A stretch of 64,000 bases of DNA, from contig NZ_CP060040.1 of the NCBI RefSeq assembly GCF_014211915.1, positions 868,001 to 932,000 on the forward strand, read 5' to 3'. The stretch is from Burkholderia cenocepacia. Its GTDB lineage: Bacteria > Pseudomonadota > Gammaproteobacteria > Burkholderiales > Burkholderiaceae. Below are positions 8,875 through 20,146 of this stretch, piece after piece. How positions within the stretch are numbered: position 1 is the first letter of the stretch; the number at the start of each line of letters is the position of its first letter. A model generated the notes under the pieces. It saw only the letters and a program-made list of their open reading frames with translations, was not told where the DNA came from and did no database searches. Position numbers and translations under genes: made by a program.

Positions 8875-11094
8875 ATGTCGCGAGGACTGATCGAAGCAGG
8901 CCGGGCGACTGCGGGCGTATCGCGCCGGTCGTTTCTTAAACTCGGCATGTCGCTCGGCGCCGCAGCCGGCGGCGGCTTGCTGCTCGGCTTCAGCCTGCCG
9001 GCGGCGGGCGACGATGCGCGCCGCTCGGTGATCGGCGGCGATGCGGCCGAACCCGCGCAGCCCGGCGTGTTCGCGCCGAACGCATTCGTGCAGATCGACC
9101 GCGCCGGCAAGGTCACGCTCGTGATGCCGAAGGTCGAGATGGGGCAGGGCGTCTATACGGCGCTGCCGATGCTGATCGCGGAAGAACTCGAAGTGCCGCT
9201 GTCGAGCGTGACGCTCGATCATGCGCCGCCGAACGAGAAGCTGTTCCTCGATCCGTTGCTCGGCGGCCAGCTCACCGGCGGCTCGACGTCGGTACGCTAC
9301 GCGTGGGACCCGCTGCGCCAGGCGGGCGCCACCGCGCGCACGCTGCTGGTCTCGGCGGCCGCGAAGCAATGGAACGTCGATCCGGCGAGCTGCCGCGCGG
9401 CGAACGGCGAAGTGCAGCATCCGCCGAGCGGCCGGCGCGCATCGTATGGCCAGCTGGCCGACGCTGCGGCGAAGCTGCCGGTGCCGAAGGACGTCGTGCT
9501 GAAGAAGCCGGCGGATTTCAAGCTGATCGGCACGCCCGCGAAGCGCCTCGATTCGCCGGAGAAGGTCGACGGCACCGCGCAGTTCGGGCTCGACGTGCGC
9601 CTGCCCGGCATGCTGTACGCGGTGATCGTGAACAGTCCGGTGTTCGGCGGCACGGTCGCGAGCGTCGACGACACGGCCGCGAGGAAGATCCCCGGCGTGC
9701 GCCAGGTCGTGCGCGTCGACAACGCGGTCGCGGTGGTCGGCGATCACACGTGGGCCGCGAAGCGCGGCGCGTCGGCGCTCGTCGTGAAGTGGAACGAAGG
9801 CGCGGGCGCGAAGGTGTCGACCAAGGACCTGTTCGCGGATCTCGCGCAGGCGGCGGCGAACGGCAAGGGCGCGGTCGCCCGCAAGGAAGGCGACGTCGGC
9901 AAGGCGTTCGCGAACGCGAAGACGCGCGTCGACGCCGTCTACGAACAGCCGCTGCTCGCCCACGCGACGATGGAGCCGGTGAACTGCACGGTGCACGTGC
10001 GTGGCGACGGCTGCGAGATCTGGGTCGGCACGCAGGTGCCGACCCGCGCCCGCGACACGGCACAGCAGTTGACCGGGCTGTCGCCGGACAAGATCGTCGT
10101 GCACAACCACCTGCTCGGCGGCGGATTCGGCCGACGGCTCGAGACAGACATGATCGGCCAGGCCGTGAAGGTCGGCAAACAGGTCAACGCACCGGTGAAG
10201 GTGATCTGGACGCGCGAGGAAGACGTCCAGCACGACATGTACCGACCGTGCTACCACGACGCGATCTCGGCCGGCCTCGACGCGAACGGCAAGCCGGTCG
10301 CGTGGCAGCACCGGATCGTCGGCTCGTCGATCCTCGCGCGCTTCGCGCCGCCCGCGGTCAAGGACGGCGTCGATCCCGACGCGGTCGAGGTCGCGGCCGA
10401 ACTGCCGTACGACCTGCCGAACCAGCTGGTCGACTACGTGCGCCAGGAGCCGCGCCACGTGCCCACCGCGTTCTGGCGCGGCGTCGGGCCGACGCGCAGC
10501 ACGTTCGTCGTCGAAAGCTTCATCGACGAACTGGCCGCGCAGACCAAGACCGACCCGGTGCAGTACCGCCGCGCGCTGCTCGACAAGACGCCGCGCGCCC
10601 GCAACGTGCTCGACGTCGCGACGAAGGCGGCCGGCTGGGGCACATCGCTGCCGAAGGGGCAAGGGCGCGGCGTGTCGGTGATGCACGCGTTCGGCAGCTT
10701 CTTCTCGATCGTCATCGACGTCGCGGTGGACGGCGGCGAGGTGCAGGTCAAGCGCGCCGTGTGCGCGGTCGATTGCGGGATGTATGTGAATCCGAACACG
10801 ATCGAGGCGCAGGTGCAGGGCGGCATCATCTTCGGGATCACGGGCGCGCTGTACGGCGAGATCACGATCGAGGACGGCCGCGTCGTGCAGACCAACTTCA
10901 ACGACTACCGGATGATGCGAATCAACGAGGTGCCGCCGATCGAAGTCCATCTGGTGAAGAGCGGCGAGGCGCCGGGCGGGATCGGCGAGCCGGGCACGGC
11001 CGCGACCGCGGCGGCACTGTCGAACGCGATCTTCGCGGCCACCGGCACGCGGCTGCGCAAGCTGCCGGTCGGCAACCAGCTGAAAACGGCCTGA
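8875..11094 (+). CDS. Molybdopterin-binding large subunit, isoquinoline 1-oxidoreductase beta type
   Basis: A 739-residue catalytic subunit of the xanthine-oxidase family. It begins with a twin-arginine signal (SRRSFLKLGMSLGAAAGGG), so the folded complex should be exported to the periplasm. Cofactor segments visible include VEMGQGVYTALPMLIAEE near 90 and 410, HNHLLGGGFGRRLETD near 410, and the C-terminal PGGIGEPGTAATAAALSNAI that carries the catalytic glutamate. Substrate is probably an aldehyde or N-heterocycle, with electrons passing to the 2Fe-2S subunit and the membrane cytochrome. It overlaps the same operon and is paralogous to the gene at 41010. Confidence 0.92.
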   Translation: MSRGLIEAGRATAGVSRRSFLKLGMSLGAAAGGGLLLGFSLPAAGDDARRSVIGGDAAEPAQPGVFAPNAFVQIDRAGKVTLVMPKVEMGQGVYTALPMLIAEELEVPLSSVTLDHAPPNEKLFLDPLLGGQLTGGSTSVRYAWDPLRQAGATARTLLVSAAAKQWNVDPASCRAANGEVQHPPSGRRASYGQLADAAAKLPVPKDVVLKKPADFKLIGTPAKRLDSPEKVDGTAQFGLDVRLPGMLYAVIVNSPVFGGTVASVDDTAARKIPGVRQVVRVDNAVAVVGDHTWAAKRGASALVVKWNEGAGAKVSTKDLFADLAQAAANGKGAVARKEGDVGKAFANAKTRVDAVYEQPLLAHATMEPVNCTVHVRGDGCEIWVGTQVPTRARDTAQQLTGLSPDKIVVHNHLLGGGFGRRLETDMIGQAVKVGKQVNAPVKVIWTREEDVQHDMYRPCYHDAISAGLDANGKPVAWQHRIVGSSILARFAPPAVKDGVDPDAVEVAAELPYDLPNQLVDYVRQEPRHVPTAFWRGVGPTRSTFVVESFIDELAAQTKTDPVQYRRALLDKTPRARNVLDVATKAAGWGTSLPKGQGRGVSVMHAFGSFFSIVIDVAVDGGEVQVKRAVCAVDCGMYVNPNTIEAQVQGGIIFGITGALYGEITIEDGRVVQTNFNDYRMMRINEVPPIEVHLVKSGEAPGGIGEPGTAATAAALSNAIFAATGTRLRKLPVGNQLKTA

Positions 11095-11109
11095 GGGGAG
11101 GAGACGACC

Positions 11110-14020
<2,911 letters not shown>

Positions 14021-14190
14021 GAGTGGTCTGATGGCCGGTTGGCCGCGTGCGTGCCGCCATTTGCGCGGTACACACGCGGCTGGCCTTGCCGAGCGCCGGG
14101 CGTTCTGCCCGGCCTCGTTGTTTCCGATTCGTTCGCCATCGGCACCTGCAGCGCCTGCTGCTCACGAAAGCCCGGCTATCGACGTTGCGA

Positions 14191-15201
14191 TCAGCGCCAG
14201 AATTGCTCCACCCACTGGCAAACACGTTGCCACTCGGCGGTCCTCATGTACGCCTGGGTTTCCTTCTCCAGTTCCGGCACCTTGCGCCAGTCGTCCAGTG
14301 CGATGGATTGACCGAGCACGAAATTTCCGCGCTGGTAATTGGCGTTCAGTATCTGCCCGGCCTGTTGTGCGGCGATCGCCGCCGTCGTATCCATCGTCAG
14401 CCCGAGCAGGGCTGCCGCCGGTACGCGCCCGCTTTCGAGCGGCCACAGCCATTTCGAAACGCCCCAGGTCAACGGGTTGCCGACGGCGTCCGGGGGAATG
14501 CCCACGGGGCTGGTTCCGGTGCCGAGCGACAACAGACGCACATCGTCCAGGCTGCCTGCGCGACGGCTCGCCAGCGCCTCGGCAATGGCGGACACGGAAG
14601 GATTGTTCGCAAACACGCCGCCATCGGCGAAATAGCCAAGCCCGGCGATTTCGTACGGCGGGAAATACGTCGGCGCAGCCGACGTGGCAAGTGCGGCATC
14701 GAACAGGCTGACGTTACGGTAGGCGTTGCCGTTTCCGTTGGAGAAGGTGCACGGAGCCCAGCTCTTGGTGGGCGGATCCCACAGGCGCGCCGAGTTGATT
14801 GCGACGAAGCGGGACAGATCGGCCAGCTTGCCGTTGCCGACCAGCGACTTGGCGATCTCCTGTAGCCCGGTGTTGACATACTGGCACTGGAACACGCCCG
14901 GGCCAGCCAGGACCGTGCCTTGTTCGAGTGCTTGCGGGTGCTGTTCGAGCGCTTGCTTTTGCGCCAGCCACGCCCCGTTTTCCCGAAAGATCACCGGGCC
15001 CTTCGTCCTGTAGATATCGACGATCTCGGAAATGGATACGCCGCAGGCGAGCCCCAGGGCGATCAGGCCGCCCGTGGATGTGCCGGCAAAGCCGTCGGCA
15101 CTCGCGATGATCCGGCTGCGCCGGTCGAGGTCCTGGATGAGCAGGGCGGTGATCAATCCCCGGATACCGCCGCCATCGCAACTGAGAATCTTGAAGGTCA
15201 T
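14191..15201 (-). CDS. Patatin-like phospholipase
   Basis: A 336-residue cytoplasmic or exported acyl hydrolase with the Ser-Asp dyad of patatins. The glycine-rich oxyanion motif DGGGIRG is at ~9-15, the nucleophile elbow GTSTGG at ~40-45 and the catalytic Asp in DGGVFANNP near 193. No signal peptide is visible. AAGGGA lies upstream of the start. It follows, on the same strand, the small beta-rich gene at 15340-15780 and may be co-transcribed with it. Bacterial patatins act as lipases, secreted toxins or phage-defence effectors (e.g. CapV); no cyclase partner is present here, so CBASS is not supported. Confidence 0.9.
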   Translation of the reverse strand: MTFKILSCDGGGIRGLITALLIQDLDRRSRIIASADGFAGTSTGGLIALGLACGVSISEIVDIYRTKGPVIFRENGAWLAQKQALEQHPQALEQGTVLAGPGVFQCQYVNTGLQEIAKSLVGNGKLADLSRFVAINSARLWDPPTKSWAPCTFSNGNGNAYRNVSLFDAALATSAAPTYFPPYEIAGLGYFADGGVFANNPSVSAIAEALASRRAGSLDDVRLLSLGTGTSPVGIPPDAVGNPLTWGVSKWLWPLESGRVPAAALLGLTMDTTAAIAAQQAGQILNANYQRGNFVLGQSIALDDWRKVPELEKETQAYMRTAEWQRVCQWVEQFWR

Positions 15202-15339
15202 TGCGTTTCCCTTTTTGATCGTGGGATGAATGCGAATGGCGCAACCCGGCGGGCATCCCGCCCGTGTCGCCGGGGGATGCTCCGCTTCCTGCGCCGTATC
15301 GCCGCCGGAAATTCAAGCCAGCGGGCGAAGCGTCGTGCG

Positions 15340-15780
15340 TTATTGCCCGTCGAATCTCACATCGAGCACGGTGTAGGCATCCCACGCATACAAATACGCG
15401 TTGTCCTTGGAATAGAGCGACAGTTTCTGGTGGTTGAAATCGGAAATCAAAATAGAGCCCTGACGCGTCCATCCGCGCGCGCCTATCCAGTTATAGAAAC
15501 CCACGTAGGCGTTATTGCTGACGGACATATATCGACTGGTGCCGAGGATCCGATAATACGTCACGCCGTTATAAGGGTACTGTTCCAGCGTCAACGCTTT
15601 CGCGGCGGAATCGACGAGAACGGCCCATTCGCCGCTGTTTTGGCCAAGCCAGCCTAACTGCACACCGTCGTGATAGAGCGCCATTTTGAATGTATCGACC
15701 TCGGTGGCAGAAACAGGGGCCGTGTTGGCGAATTCTGCAAAGGTCCCGTGTGGCTGATTTTCAATCGGATTGAGACTCAT
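15340..15780 (-). CDS. Hypothetical beta-rich protein upstream of the patatin gene
   Basis: A 146-residue protein with no recognised family. It is rich in Tyr, Trp and Ser and in short strand-like repeats such as YMSVSNNAYVGFYNW and LSLYSKDNAYLYAW, which suggests a beta-trefoil or lectin-like fold. The start at 15780 is chosen because AAGGTG precedes it and the upstream in-frame sequence has no protein character. It lies 138 bp before the patatin gene on the same strand. It might be a binding or delivery partner or a secreted carbohydrate-binding protein; this is speculative. Confidence 0.6.
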   Translation of the reverse strand: MSLNPIENQPHGTFAEFANTAPVSATEVDTFKMALYHDGVQLGWLGQNSGEWAVLVDSAAKALTLEQYPYNGVTYYRILGTSRYMSVSNNAYVGFYNWIGARGWTRQGSILISDFNHQKLSLYSKDNAYLYAWDAYTVLDVRFDGQ

Positions 15781-16291
15781 TTTTTTCACCTTGAAGAGGT
15801 TGGATGCTTCCCCGTGCCTTCGAGAACAGCACCATGCGTTTCGGACGCATGGCGCGCCGGCATCGTCAAAGGCCGCGATTCCGGCGAATTCGGTGGTGCT
15901 CCAATCCGGCTGGACGATGGCAGATCGACCATGATGGCGCCGGATAACGCCAGCGGTCACGTCCGAGCGGCGGGACATGCCGGAGCATTGGCATTATCGA
16001 ATGCCAGGCATTCAATTTCCTTCTATTGGGGTGATTGTCTCGAGTGTCGCCGCTGTATTTTCGATTGACTCGGCACCAGTGATTTATAGGAAATGAAATG
16101 ACGGATGACAAGGCTGGCGGAAGACGGGAATTTAATCGAAATTAAAACAATCCGGATTGAATTGCATATATTTGAAACATTCGAACCTGTCCGGCCTCAT
16201 GGATGGTTTCGCATGCGTCGGATGGCAGGAATGGCGGCAGATGCGTTGACGCACCTGCGCTTTACCCGGAGACATCGCCGCAGCGAAAGCG
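15781..16291. other. Non-coding stretch between the patatin locus and the prophage remnant
   Basis: No recognisable gene. The part from about 16000 to 16190 is AT-richer (for example TTTAATCGAAATTAAAAC) and probably holds the leftward promoter for 15340-15780 and/or the boundary of the prophage remnant. No convincing attachment-site repeat was found when compared by eye with the sequence after 21984. Confidence 0.4.
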
Positions 16292-16399
16292 GTGGCAGCT
16301 ATCACGATCCTCACGCGACGATCATGGATGCAGGGGCTGTCGATCGGCGTGGCCGCGATCGGCATCGTGGTGGCGGGGTTGGCGTTGTTTGGGGTTTGA
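16292..16399 (+). CDS. Possible 35-residue membrane peptide upstream of ogr
   Basis: A short frame starting at GTG encodes a basic N-terminus (ILTRRSWMQG) followed by a clean hydrophobic segment (LSIGVAAIGIVVAGLALFGV) and a stop, 46 bp before ogr. The pattern resembles a small phage membrane protein, but the start is uncertain and no ribosome binding site is evident. It could also be a truncated 3' end of a longer phage gene. Confidence 0.35.
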   Translation: MAAITILTRRSWMQGLSIGVAAIGIVVAGLALFGV

Positions 16400-16445
16400 T
16401 GGGCTGAGAGGTCGTCAGGGTCCAGTCGTATCTGGAGGTCGGCGC

Positions 16446-16649
16446 ATGAGATTCACGATTGCATGCCCGCATTGCGGCGCGCGCGGCATCGCGCGCGTGC
16501 TCGAACAGAAAACCGAGCTGGAGTGGGAAATCGACTACCAGTGCGACGACGTCGTGTGCGGTCACACGTACCGCGCACGACTTGGCCTAGACCTGGCCGC
16601 GCCTATTGAGCGGCGGCCGCGGCTCGGCGAACAGATTCCGCTTGTATAG
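16446..16649 (+). CDS. ogr: Ogr/Delta-like zinc-finger late-gene activator (P2-type phage)
   Basis: A 67-residue protein with the four-cysteine zinc site of the P2 Ogr / P4 Delta family: C7 and C10 in CPHC, then C33 and C38 in YQCDDVVCGHTYRA. Ogr binds upstream of phage late operons and recruits host RNA polymerase through its alpha subunit. GGAGG lies 6 bp before the ATG. In P2-like phages ogr follows gene D; here a gpD fragment ends at 21984 on the far side of the remnant, so the prophage map is circularly permuted or its ends lie between D and ogr. Confidence 0.88.
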   Translation: MRFTIACPHCGARGIARVLEQKTELEWEIDYQCDDVVCGHTYRARLGLDLAAPIERRPRLGEQIPLV

Positions 16650-16663
16650 CGGTGCCATAGAGG

Positions 16664-16730
16664 GATATCGACGTGCCATCCAACAGATAGTGCATCGATA
16701 TCGATTCGATATCGTTTTGATATAGGGGTG
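16664..16730. promoter_or_regulatory. Cluster of GATATCG sites upstream of parA
   Basis: Copies of GATATCG occur at 16664-16670, 16697-16703 and 16708-16714, the last two spaced exactly 11 bp apart (one helical turn), plus a related TGATATA at 16719. Single copies recur before the ribbon-helix-helix gene (17447-17453) and after it (17784-17790). The pattern fits binding sites for the RHH protein, acting as operator and possibly centromere. Confidence 0.55.
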
Positions 16731-16734
16731 ATAG

Positions 16735-17394
16735 ATGATTGTAGCGGTCGGAAATCCGAAGGGCGGGGTAGGGAAATCGACGGTTGCCGTGCAGCTCGCG
16801 CTCGGCGTCATGCTTGCCGGCCAGCGTGCCTGGCTGGTCGACGGTGATCCGCAAGGCTCAAGCGCCGGCGCCGCGCTCGTGCGCAGCGATGCCGGTCTCC
16901 TTGGCCTGGCGTCGCTGTACTGCGATGACGGGCAGGAGCTGCACCGCGCGATCCTGGCGAACTCGCAGAAATACGATCACGTCGTTATCGATATCGGCGC
17001 GCGCGATTCGAGCGCATTTCGTGCCGCGCTCGCGGTCGCCGACGTGGTGCTGATCCCGGTCATGCCGCGCTCGTTCGATGTCTGGGCGCTGGATGACATG
17101 GCGAAACTACTCGGCGAGGCGCGCAAGGTGAACCGGGTCCGCGCGCTCGCCTTCCTGAACGCGGCGGACACTCAGGGCGCCGACAACCGCGAAGCGGAAG
17201 CGGCTATTGCCAGCTACGACGCATTCGACCTGCTGCCGTGCCGTCTGTATCGGCGAAAGGCGTACGCCAACGCCAGCGCGGTCGGTTTGCACGTCGAGGA
17301 AATGGGGCGCCGCGATACAACCGCGTGCGCGGAAATTGAGCGACTGCAAGACGCGGTGTTCGGGGTGCTGGATAAGTCGGCTGCCGGTGCATAA
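16735..17394 (+). CDS. parA: ParA/MinD-family partition ATPase
   Basis: A 219-residue short ParA without an N-terminal DNA-binding domain (type Ib-like). The deviant Walker A motif KGGVGKS is at ~9-15, DGDPQGS at ~38, and the Walker B region VVIDIGARDS at ~84. Such ATPases segregate low-copy plasmids with a small site-specific DNA-binding partner; here the ribbon-helix-helix protein follows 77 bp later. The Burkholderia P2-like phage KS14 is known to be maintained as a plasmid and to encode a ParA, which suits the adjacent ogr gene. AGGGGTG precedes the start. Confidence 0.92.
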   Translation: MIVAVGNPKGGVGKSTVAVQLALGVMLAGQRAWLVDGDPQGSSAGAALVRSDAGLLGLASLYCDDGQELHRAILANSQKYDHVVIDIGARDSSAFRAALAVADVVLIPVMPRSFDVWALDDMAKLLGEARKVNRVRALAFLNAADTQGADNREAEAAIASYDAFDLLPCRLYRRKAYANASAVGLHVEEMGRRDTTACAEIERLQDAVFGVLDKSAAGA

Positions 17395-17446
17395 GCGCGG
17401 GCCGGTATCGGCCCAACATCAAACAAGAAGCGAAACCACATCGAAT

Positions 17447-17453
17447 CGATATC
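17447..17453. promoter_or_regulatory. CGATATC site between parA and the RHH gene
   Basis: A single copy of the repeat found upstream of parA, 18 bp before the RHH start. The following AGGGGTTCAT is the ribosome binding region and resembles that of parA. Confidence 0.4.
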
Positions 17454-17471
17454 AGAACGATAGGGGTTCAT

Positions 17472-17741
17472 ATGTCCATTACGCGAAAGCCGGCGATACG
17501 CATCAGCGCAGAGGCTGAGGCCTTCATTTCTGCCGCACCGGACGCGCCCTCTGTGGCGTCACATCGCCCGACTGCCGAACAGTCATCCGTTCGTAGGCCA
17601 ACAAAGAAGAAGATAAGCCTTGATATTGACCGGCACTTGCTGCAACGCATTGACGATTGCGCTCACAAACTCGGAATTTCGAGGAATGCAGTGCTTGCGC
17701 TTGCAGCAGCCGGTTATGTAACGGAGTCTCACACTCGCTGA
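17472..17741 (+). CDS. Ribbon-helix-helix DNA-binding protein, likely partition partner of ParA
   Basis: An 89-residue protein. The N-terminal ~45 residues are flexible and polar. Residues ~46-85 form a ribbon-helix-helix pattern: a basic strand KKKISLDIDRHLLQRID followed by two helices DDCAHKLGISRNAVLALAAAGYV. This matches small ParG/ParR-type centromere-binding proteins that pair with short ParA ATPases. Repeated GATATCG sites flank the gene on both sides and upstream of parA, consistent with it as their ligand. Confidence 0.75.
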   Translation: MSITRKPAIRISAEAEAFISAAPDAPSVASHRPTAEQSSVRRPTKKKISLDIDRHLLQRIDDCAHKLGISRNAVLALAAAGYVTESHTR

Positions 17742-17783
17742 GCGCTGAGAGGGTCTGGAGCGTCGACTCGGCGCTATCATGTT

Positions 17784-17790
17784 GATATCG
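17784..17790. promoter_or_regulatory. GATATCG site downstream of the RHH gene
   Basis: Fifth copy of the repeat, 42 bp after the RHH stop and 86 bp before the nuclease-like gene, so the partition protein could also bind at that gene's promoter. Confidence 0.35.
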
Positions 17791-17875
17791 ACTAGAGGTA
17801 GCCACGGTGGCGCACGCGCCGGCTCGCAGTGCGTGCGTCGCAAAGGCGATTTCCTATCGAATTTGCCACGGGGAC

Positions 17876-19009
17876 ATGATGACGCACGATTTGGATCTAG
17901 ACAAAATGATTGCCGGGGTAAAGAAAACCGGCTACCCGCTTGAGTATGAAATTTCGGCAATATTAAAATCCCGAGGTTGGACGATCATTTCTGGAATGTA
18001 CTACATTGATTCTGATCGCGATCAGCCGCGGGAGATCGATATTGTTGCCTACAAGATCAGCAATACTCCGGTAAAGGTCGTAACAGCACTAATAATTAGC
18101 TGCAAAAAGAGCGCAAATGCGGCATGGGGCTTCCTTGCAAGATCGGCGGACCACTCGAATCCGAACATCGTCTACGATCCATTTCATTTTTGGACTGACA
18201 ACAAACCGATGCAGTACTATATCGAAAAAGAAAACTGGAGAAATATTTACCCTCGATTTGCCGCAAGCCGCCGGGTGAATGGAATTTTAGATAAACCGGA
18301 ATTTGAGGTTTTTGCACTTCAACCTATGGAAATGGGCGCGCAGCGCGAAGACGGGGCGAAGGGAAAAGATCAAGGAAAACCCTCAGACTCCCCTGCGATG
18401 TTCGAGTCGGTCATGTCGCTTATGAAGGCGCAGCAGCACTATTTGAATAGAGGGAGCAAGGGTAGAAAAGTGCCGAGGTTTTATCAATACAATCTCATTT
18501 CCCTTGCTGATACCAAATTTATTAGATTTGATTTTTCAGATTCTGGAATTGGCGCCGAATTTGCTGAGCGGATTCCCTATATCGGCCGATACATATTTAA
18601 GGACGATGATGTTTTCTCTAAAATTTGGTTCGTGACAAAGAATGACTTTCCATCCTTGCTGTCCGAATACGATAGGCTGCACGAGGCAAATGTGAAACTC
18701 GTCAAGGGGAAAACTGAAGAATTTTACAAAAACATAATGAAGGACAGCGAGCGAATTGACGTACTGCTGCCCGAGTTCCAGAAGAAATTGGTTGCAGCTA
18801 TTGGGACGCGAATCAAAACAGAGAGACCGATCGCCCCAGATGATTTTTATTTATTCTTCGTGGCGGACGATGTTTTGGAGATTTGCTACGTTTCTTTCGA
18901 GGATATTTCTAAAAAGTTAAACTCGAATAAACATATTCTCGCTCGAACGGCTGAAATTCTAAAAAGCTTGTTTAAATACGAAGGCCCGTTCAAGTTCACT
19001 GACCTGTAG
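17876..19009 (+). CDS. Unrecognised protein with N-terminal PD-(D/E)XK-like nuclease fold; candidate phage-defence gene
   Basis: A 377-residue protein, clearly AT-richer than its neighbours. Residues ~20-80 have the restriction-endonuclease-like order: a helix with E25 (GYPLEYEISAILKSRGW), a strand with D55 (REIDIVAY), and a strand ending in K77 (LIISCKKS). The usual acidic residue two positions before the Lys is Ser75, so it may be catalytically altered. The remaining ~300 residues are unrecognised, with a charged Lys-rich C-terminus. The frame extends upstream to 17807 but the ATG pair at 17876 is preferred. It sits in the cargo position of a P2-like prophage remnant, where anti-phage genes are common. 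Confidence 0.65.
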   Translation: MMTHDLDLDKMIAGVKKTGYPLEYEISAILKSRGWTIISGMYYIDSDRDQPREIDIVAYKISNTPVKVVTALIISCKKSANAAWGFLARSADHSNPNIVYDPFHFWTDNKPMQYYIEKENWRNIYPRFAASRRVNGILDKPEFEVFALQPMEMGAQREDGAKGKDQGKPSDSPAMFESVMSLMKAQQHYLNRGSKGRKVPRFYQYNLISLADTKFIRFDFSDSGIGAEFAERIPYIGRYIFKDDDVFSKIWFVTKNDFPSLLSEYDRLHEANVKLVKGKTEEFYKNIMKDSERIDVLLPEFQKKLVAAIGTRIKTERPIAPDDFYLFFVADDVLEICYVSFEDISKKLNSNKHILARTAEILKSLFKYEGPFKFTDL

Positions 19010-19450
19010 CCGCTCGCCGCGACTGCATGGAAGCGCACAGAAATATCGCATCGTGAAACGGCCGCAGGCCCGCGCTAGTTGCCGCCCGCGGTCCGCCGCC
19101 CAGGTGCATAGAAAGTGCCCTGATAAATGAAGCGGGCAGGCGGGGAGGGGACTGCGCAGTGGCGCCGGTGCCGCCGGCGTGCCAGTACCCCCGCCCGCCC
19201 CTGAGGGTGCCCGCTCAGCGCGCTGTCACCCCTACAGCGGCTTCGCTGGCGGCATCCGACGGCTCGGCTGCCAGTCAACGGACAACCCGGTATAGGCCGT
19301 CTATACGCCCCCTACACATAACGCGAAAAACCGTGCGGAAATGATGCGCGGGCGGCCACTGGTCCGACTGCCGCCCGCCGCGTCCGGCGCCGAACCGGCG
19401 AACCGCACAAAGCAGTAGCCATAGTGTCCCCCATGGGTTACAATTGCGCT
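19010..19450. other. Intergenic stretch between the nuclease-like gene and the toxin-antitoxin pair
   Basis: No convincing gene. The sequence returns to high GC. A short inverted repeat (GTATAG at 19290-19295, CTATAC at 19301-19306) lies 145 bp before the toxin gene and TTACAAT at 19439-19445 is a possible -10; both could belong to the toxin-antitoxin promoter. Confidence 0.4.
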
Positions 19451-19744
19451 ATGTTCAAAGTCTTGACCCCCCAATTTGATAGCTGGCTCGACGGGCTTCG
19501 CGATCCAGTCGGCAGCGCGGCAATCAGCCTGCGCATCGAGCGGGCGAAGCTCGGCAACCTCGGCCAGTGGCGCGCAGTCGGTGACGGCGTCAATGAAATG
19601 AAGATCGACGTAGGGCCGGGATACCGGGCCTACTTCGTGCGGCGCGGAAAAATCATCGTCGTGGTGTTGTGCGGCGGGGACAAGTCGACGCAGAAGAAGG
19701 ACATCAAGACGGCGAAGCAAATCGCCGGCGAACTGGAGGATTGA
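19451..19744 (+). CDS. RelE/HigB-type toxin (phage-derived Gp49-like)
   Basis: A 97-residue protein of the RelE/ParE superfamily. It has the conserved run of a reverse-order addiction-module killer: FDSWLDGLRD, then RIERAKLGNLGQWRAVGDGVNEMKI, then GPGYRAYFVRRG and VVVLCGGDKSTQ with the basic helix after it. Family members cleave mRNA on the ribosome. The start at 19451 fits the family N-terminus better than the upstream ATG. The antitoxin gene starts 2 bp after the stop, the toxin-first order typical of HigBA. Confidence 0.88.
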   Translation: MFKVLTPQFDSWLDGLRDPVGSAAISLRIERAKLGNLGQWRAVGDGVNEMKIDVGPGYRAYFVRRGKIIVVVLCGGDKSTQKKDIKTAKQIAGELED

Positions 19745-19746
19745 GT

Positions 19747-20103
19747 ATGAAAATCAGCGAACTGGCCGAATTCGACGGCTCGAAGTACCTGAAGGACGAG
19801 GAAACGATTCGTCACTACCTGGCGCAAGCGTTCGAAGATGGCGATCCGCGCCTGATCCAGGCCGCGCTCGGGAACGTCGCAAAGGCGCGCGGCATGACCG
19901 CGCTTGCGCGCGAGTCCGGCGTAAAGCGCGAAGCGCTCTATCGGGCGCTGTCAGAAGGTGGGAACGCGGAGTTTGCAACGATCATGAAGGTTGTCGGTGC
20001 GTTGGGATTGCACCTGACCGTTGCGCCGGCACAGCCGGCGGCCGAAGCGGCGCCGGTGCCGGCACCGACACCAACACGCGCACGCGCTGCAGCGCACGCG
20101 TAG
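19747..20103 (+). CDS. HigA-type addiction module antidote protein (XRE-like)
   Basis: A 118-residue antitoxin. Its HTH region AKARGMTALARESGVKREALYRALSEGGNAEF is the family signature, and the N-terminal part (YLKDEETIRHYLAQAFEDG) is the usual toxin-contact segment. The Ala/Pro-rich tail is probably disordered. It is coupled to the toxin gene with a 2-bp gap and should repress the pair's promoter as well as neutralise the toxin. Confidence 0.88.
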   Translation: MKISELAEFDGSKYLKDEETIRHYLAQAFEDGDPRLIQAALGNVAKARGMTALARESGVKREALYRALSEGGNAEFATIMKVVGALGLHLTVAPAQPAAEAAPVPAPTPTRARAAAHA

Positions 20104-20146
20104 CGCGCCGGGGCCGGCCGCGTATGTCGCGCCGGCCCGCCGTCGC

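Noticed and set aside
8848..10950. 700-codon reverse open frame opposite the molybdopterin subunit
   Set aside because: Composition is His/Arg/Ala-rich with no domain; it mirrors the codon bias of the true gene on the other strand.
14191..15780. CBASS-like phage defence (CapV patatin)
   Set aside because: No CD-NTase or other cyclase-like gene is adjacent, and the neighbour does not resemble one.
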